Source of the DNA: Flavobacteriaceae bacterium
GTDB lineage: Bacteria; Bacteroidota; Bacteroidia; Flavobacteriales; Flavobacteriaceae
NCBI GenBank assembly: GCA_020347545.1
Contig: CP070731.1
Location: forward strand, 2,109,538-2,127,078
Length of the DNA: 17,541 bases
Direction: 5' to 3'
Positions within the stretch are counted from its first letter, which is position 1; each line of letters starts with the position of its first letter. The notes under the pieces were generated by a model. It had not been told where the DNA came from and searched no databases. It saw only the letters and a program-made list of their open reading frames with translations. Below are positions 14,815 to 17,541 of this stretch, piece after piece. A program made the position numbers and the translations under genes.

Positions 14815-16575
14815 ATGAAACGAAAGTTTTTAAACACATTGATAATACTGCTGACAGTGCAAAGCGTCATGGCTCAGGTGACGTTTAAAACCGCTGTTAG
14901 TAAGACTGAACTCGGTCTCAATGAACGTTTGAGAATTGAATTTTCAATTGATAGGCAGGGAGGTGATGATTTCACCCCTCCCGACTTTAAAAATTTCAAG
15001 GTACTTGCAGGACCCAGTCAATCGAGTAGTTTTTCTTCTATTAATGGAAAAACTTCATATAAACTGACCTATACCTACGTGATCCAGCCGATCGCCAAGG
15101 GAACTTTTATGATACCATCAGCAACGATTACCTATGAAGGGGAAGAGATCAAATCAAACACGGTTAGGATTACGGTTTCTGACGCAATTGAGATTCCCGA
15201 GGACCCGAATGATCCGCGGTATGTTGCGCAGCAAAATGTTCATTTGGTCACTGAAGTATCAAATTTAAGGCCTTATGTGGGTGAAAGTATTTCGGTGGTT
15301 TATAAATTATATGTTGACATCAAGAATGTAAATGTTCAAAACACCCGAGAAGCTTCTTCACCTTCTTTTAACGGATTCTGGAACCAGAATATTGAAGTGA
15401 AAAAATGGGTTGCGAAGAACGGGACCTATGGAGGAAAGCCTCATCGATTTGTAATCGTCCGCAAGATGGTGTTGATTCCGCATAAATCAGGTAAGCTTGA
15501 AATCGATCCGCTTGAAATGGAAATAACAGCTGGGGTTCCAATTGGAAGGCGTGATTTCTTTGGAAACATGCTTATGAACGATGTGAATTTCACCCTTACA
15601 TCAGGGAAAAAGGTTATCCGGGTAAAGGAATTGCCGGAGGAGGGCAAACCTTTTAATTTCACCGGTGCGGTTGGGGATTATGATTTCTCAGTAACCCCGA
15701 ACAAGACTGTTTTAAAGGCCAATGAATCTGCTCTGATTAAGGTTGAACTAAAAGGCAAGGGGAATCTGAAACTGGTTAAGCTCCCGGGTATAGAAACTTC
15801 CAGCGGCCTTGAAGTATACGAGCCGGAACACAAGGAAAATATTAAAACAACACTTACCGGATTGACCGGGTCTGTCGTCGATCAGTATGCCGTTGTTCCT
15901 CAGTCAAGAGGGAAGTTCAAGATTCCTTCTGTTGGTTTTTCCTATTTTAATCCGAAGGAAGAAAAGTATTATTCGGTTGAATCTGAACCAATTCTTCTCA
16001 ATGCGTTGCAAGGCCCCGAGCCGGTTGAAGAAGGCGTTGTAACCAATAAAAAATCGGTGATCAGTAATGAAGGAGATATTCGGTATATTCATTTAAAATC
16101 AGATTTTGTTTCGGTTGTTAAGGAAGACGATTTCTTTAAATCGAATTTATTCTATTGGTTGATGATTTTGCCTTTACTATCCATTCCGCTCGGAATTTAT
16201 ATCGGAAAGAAAAAGCAGGAGAGGGATAGTGACATTATTGGAAACAAGAGACGTAAGGCAGATAGACTTGCACGCAGGTATTTGTCACAGGCAAAAAAGG
16301 AATTAGGAAGAAAAGAGGCGTTTTATATCGCTTTGGAGAAGGCACTACACAATTATTTGAAGGCCAAGCTTCAAGTTGAAACCTCTGAAATATCCAGAGA
16401 GAAAATTGCGGAAATTCTGAAAGACAGGAAAGTAGATCAGGACACCATCAATGAGTTCAGCAAAGTCCTGGAAAATTGTGATTATGCGCGTTATACGCCT
16501 TCAACGGATGTCATGATGAAGAAGGAATATGAAAATGCTAAAACGGTAATATCAAAAATTGATAAACAACTATAA
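14815..16575 (+). CDS. batD: BatD, large secreted/membrane-anchored Bat protein
   Basis: This 586-aa protein has a signal peptide (1-20, ending SVMAQ), a long beta-rich periplasmic region made of repeated Ig-like units (about 21-430, for example the IQPIAKGTFMIPSATI and VPQSRGKFKIPSVGF segments), one TM helix (about 446-464) and a helical cytoplasmic tail (about 470-586). This is the usual BatD (oxygen-tolerance protein) architecture. Relatives are essential partners of BatA/BatB in the Bat complex; no enzyme motif is visible. A 50-nt spacer separates it from batC, with no terminator. The last 17 nt of the frame could overlap an alternative batE start (TTG at 16559), but the preferred batE ATG lies 16 nt downstream. 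Confidence 0.9.
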   Translation: MKRKFLNTLIILLTVQSVMAQVTFKTAVSKTELGLNERLRIEFSIDRQGGDDFTPPDFKNFKVLAGPSQSSSFSSINGKTSYKLTYTYVIQPIAKGTFMIPSATITYEGEEIKSNTVRITVSDAIEIPEDPNDPRYVAQQNVHLVTEVSNLRPYVGESISVVYKLYVDIKNVNVQNTREASSPSFNGFWNQNIEVKKWVAKNGTYGGKPHRFVIVRKMVLIPHKSGKLEIDPLEMEITAGVPIGRRDFFGNMLMNDVNFTLTSGKKVIRVKELPEEGKPFNFTGAVGDYDFSVTPNKTVLKANESALIKVELKGKGNLKLVKLPGIETSSGLEVYEPEHKENIKTTLTGLTGSVVDQYAVVPQSRGKFKIPSVGFSYFNPKEEKYYSVESEPILLNALQGPEPVEEGVVTNKKSVISNEGDIRYIHLKSDFVSVVKEDDFFKSNLFYWLMILPLLSIPLGIYIGKKKQERDSDIIGNKRRKADRLARRYLSQAKKELGRKEAFYIALEKALHNYLKAKLQVETSEISREKIAEILKDRKVDQDTINEFSKVLENCDYARYTPSTDVMMKKEYENAKTVISKIDKQL

Positions 16576-16591
16576 AAAGAAACAAAGAAGT

Positions 16592-17359
16592 ATGCAGAAA
16601 GGATTTGTACATATGGTTCTTATTACGATAATCTTCCTGACCGGGGTATCACTTAAGGCACAGAATGTAGACAGTCTTTTTACATCCGCCAATAAATTGT
16701 ACCAGCAGGAAAGTTATTTGAAGGCCCTGGAATTGTACAGGCAAATAGAGGATCAGGACATGGAATCTTCGTCTTTGTATTTTAATATGGCCAATATTTA
16801 TTACAAAACGAATCAGGTAGCTCCTTCGGTTTATTATTATGAGAAAGCCTTAAAATTGGCGCCCAATGACAAGGATATTCGATTTAATCTGGAATTTGCA
16901 AAAAGGATGACGCTTGATAACATTGAGCCTCTCCCAAAAAGTCTGGGACAAAAGTTCATGGACGGTATTGTATTGCGGCTGAATTATGAGACCTGGTCAA
17001 AAATAGCAGTTGGACTGGCCTTCTTATTCGCACTTTTATTCTTGCTTTATCATTTTTCTTACAGTACAAGTAAAAAAAGATTCTATTTTATTACAAGTGG
17101 CTTATGTGTCATTTTGGTGACAACAGCGGTCTTTTTCGCTTTTCGAAACAAGCATTATATAGATAATAATATTCAGGCTATCGTATTCTCAAATGCAGTT
17201 GAAGTAAAGAGTGCCCCCACAAAGTCCAGTGAATTGTATTTTGAATTACATGAAGGTACAAAAGTTACGATTCTCGAGTCATTGGACAACTGGAAAAAGA
17301 TCAAAATAGCGGATGGCAAAATGGGTTGGCTTGATGCCTCTGCAATTAAAGAAATTTAG
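16592..17359 (+). CDS. batE: BatE, TPR and SH3-domain membrane protein
   Basis: From ATG 16592 this 255-aa protein has a signal peptide (MQKGFVHMVLITIIFLTGVS, cleavage after LKAQ near 24), TPR repeats (about 26-104, including SLYFNMANIYYKTNQVAPSV), two membrane helices (about 137-154 and 165-184) and a bacterial SH3 domain (about 194-253, ending DGKMGWLDASAI). This order is diagnostic for BatE. The in-frame TTG at 16559 overlaps batD and would put a charged segment before the signal, so I prefer the ATG. The TPR region suggests contact with BatC or BatD, and the SH3 domain may bind peptide or cell-wall material; both are inferences. It is the last gene of the operon and faces a convergent gene. 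Confidence 0.9.
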   Translation: MQKGFVHMVLITIIFLTGVSLKAQNVDSLFTSANKLYQQESYLKALELYRQIEDQDMESSSLYFNMANIYYKTNQVAPSVYYYEKALKLAPNDKDIRFNLEFAKRMTLDNIEPLPKSLGQKFMDGIVLRLNYETWSKIAVGLAFLFALLFLLYHFSYSTSKKRFYFITSGLCVILVTTAVFFAFRNKHYIDNNIQAIVFSNAVEVKSAPTKSSELYFELHEGTKVTILESLDNWKKIKIADGKMGWLDASAIKEI

Positions 17360-17360
17360 C

Positions 17361-17378
17361 AAACCTTGATCAAGGTTT
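17361..17378. repeat. perfect 18-bp palindrome between convergent genes
   Basis: AAACCTTGATCAAGGTTT is its own reverse complement. It starts 2 nt after the batE stop and covers the last codons and stop of the minus-strand gene. As RNA it could form a 7-bp stem with a GATC loop in both directions. No real T tract follows on either strand, so a bidirectional terminator is possible but not proven. Confidence 0.55.
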
Positions 17379-17541
17379 AAAACAAACAGGAAGAATTTCT
17401 CCTTTAGCCAAACGGTATCTATCAATATCCTCAGGATTTAGAACCTTTGAATAATCAACTTCTTCAACCTTGAATCCTGCGTTTCGAAGCCGTTCAAAAT
17501 AGTCTCTGCCATATACCCTGACATGGTCGTATTGGCCAAAA
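17370..17541 (-). CDS. C-terminal part of a SAM-dependent methyltransferase (partial)
   Basis: The complementary strand is open from the window edge (first full codon ends at 17540) to a TGA at 17372-17370, giving 56 residues. The fragment begins FGQYDHVRVYGRDYFERL, continues with AGFKVEEVDY and ends AKGEILPVCFKP. The combination GQYDHVRVYGRDYFERLRNAGF is the C-terminal signature I associate with class I SAM-dependent methyltransferases annotated as methyltransferase-domain proteins in Bacteroidota. The SAM-binding motifs lie outside the window and the substrate is unknown. The gene converges on batE, and its stop lies inside the 18-bp palindrome. Confidence 0.65.
   Translation of the reverse strand, partial: FGQYDHVRVYGRDYFERLRNAGFKVEEVDYSKVLNPEDIDRYRLAKGEILPVCFKP

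Overview
The window looks like chromosomal DNA of a member of the Bacteroidota, most likely the Flavobacteriaceae. The evidence is AT-rich coding, almost no Shine-Dalgarno sequences, TAnnTTTG-type promoter elements, and a complete Bat (Bacteroides aerotolerance) operon in the order moxR, DUF58, short BatD-like gene, batA, batB, batC, batD, batE. All complete genes lie on the + strand. The window opens inside an unidentified CDS and closes inside a convergent minus-strand methyltransferase gene. No RNA genes, CRISPR arrays, insertion sequences or prophage genes were seen. No gene-free gap exceeds about 105 bases.

Region 1 (about 154-4120) is a tightly coupled metal-ion cluster: a soluble DtxR/MntR-type regulator, a second DtxR-like protein with an N-terminal membrane segment and a C-terminal FeoA domain, and FeoB encoded as two consecutive reading frames (GTPase part and permease part). 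The starts and stops overlap or lie 2 nt apart (TAATG, ATGA, TAA-aa-ATG), so the four frames should be co-translated. An inverted repeat overlaps the predicted promoter and could be the regulator's own operator. This region holds the most unusual biology: a membrane-tethered metal-sensor/FeoA fusion and a split FeoB that would be one frame if a single extra T were present.

Region 2 (4210-8800) holds housekeeping genes: a UvrD/AddA-type helicase with a C-terminal RecB-like nuclease domain, a CvpA-family membrane protein 2 nt downstream, and panB (ketopantoate hydroxymethyltransferase, pantothenate/CoA synthesis). It ends at a convincing hairpin-plus-T-tract terminator.

Region 3 (8901-17359) is the Bat operon. 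A MoxR AAA+ ATPase and a DUF58 protein are followed by two membrane-anchored von Willebrand A (VWA) proteins with intact MIDAS motifs (BatA, BatB), secreted or membrane TPR proteins (BatC, BatE) and two BatD-type proteins (one short, one full length). By family knowledge this is an envelope complex in which MoxR acts as a chaperone or remodelling ATPase on VWA proteins; its exact biochemical output is unresolved.

Region 4 (17360-17541) contains a perfect 18-bp palindrome that overlaps the 3' end of the convergent methyltransferase gene.
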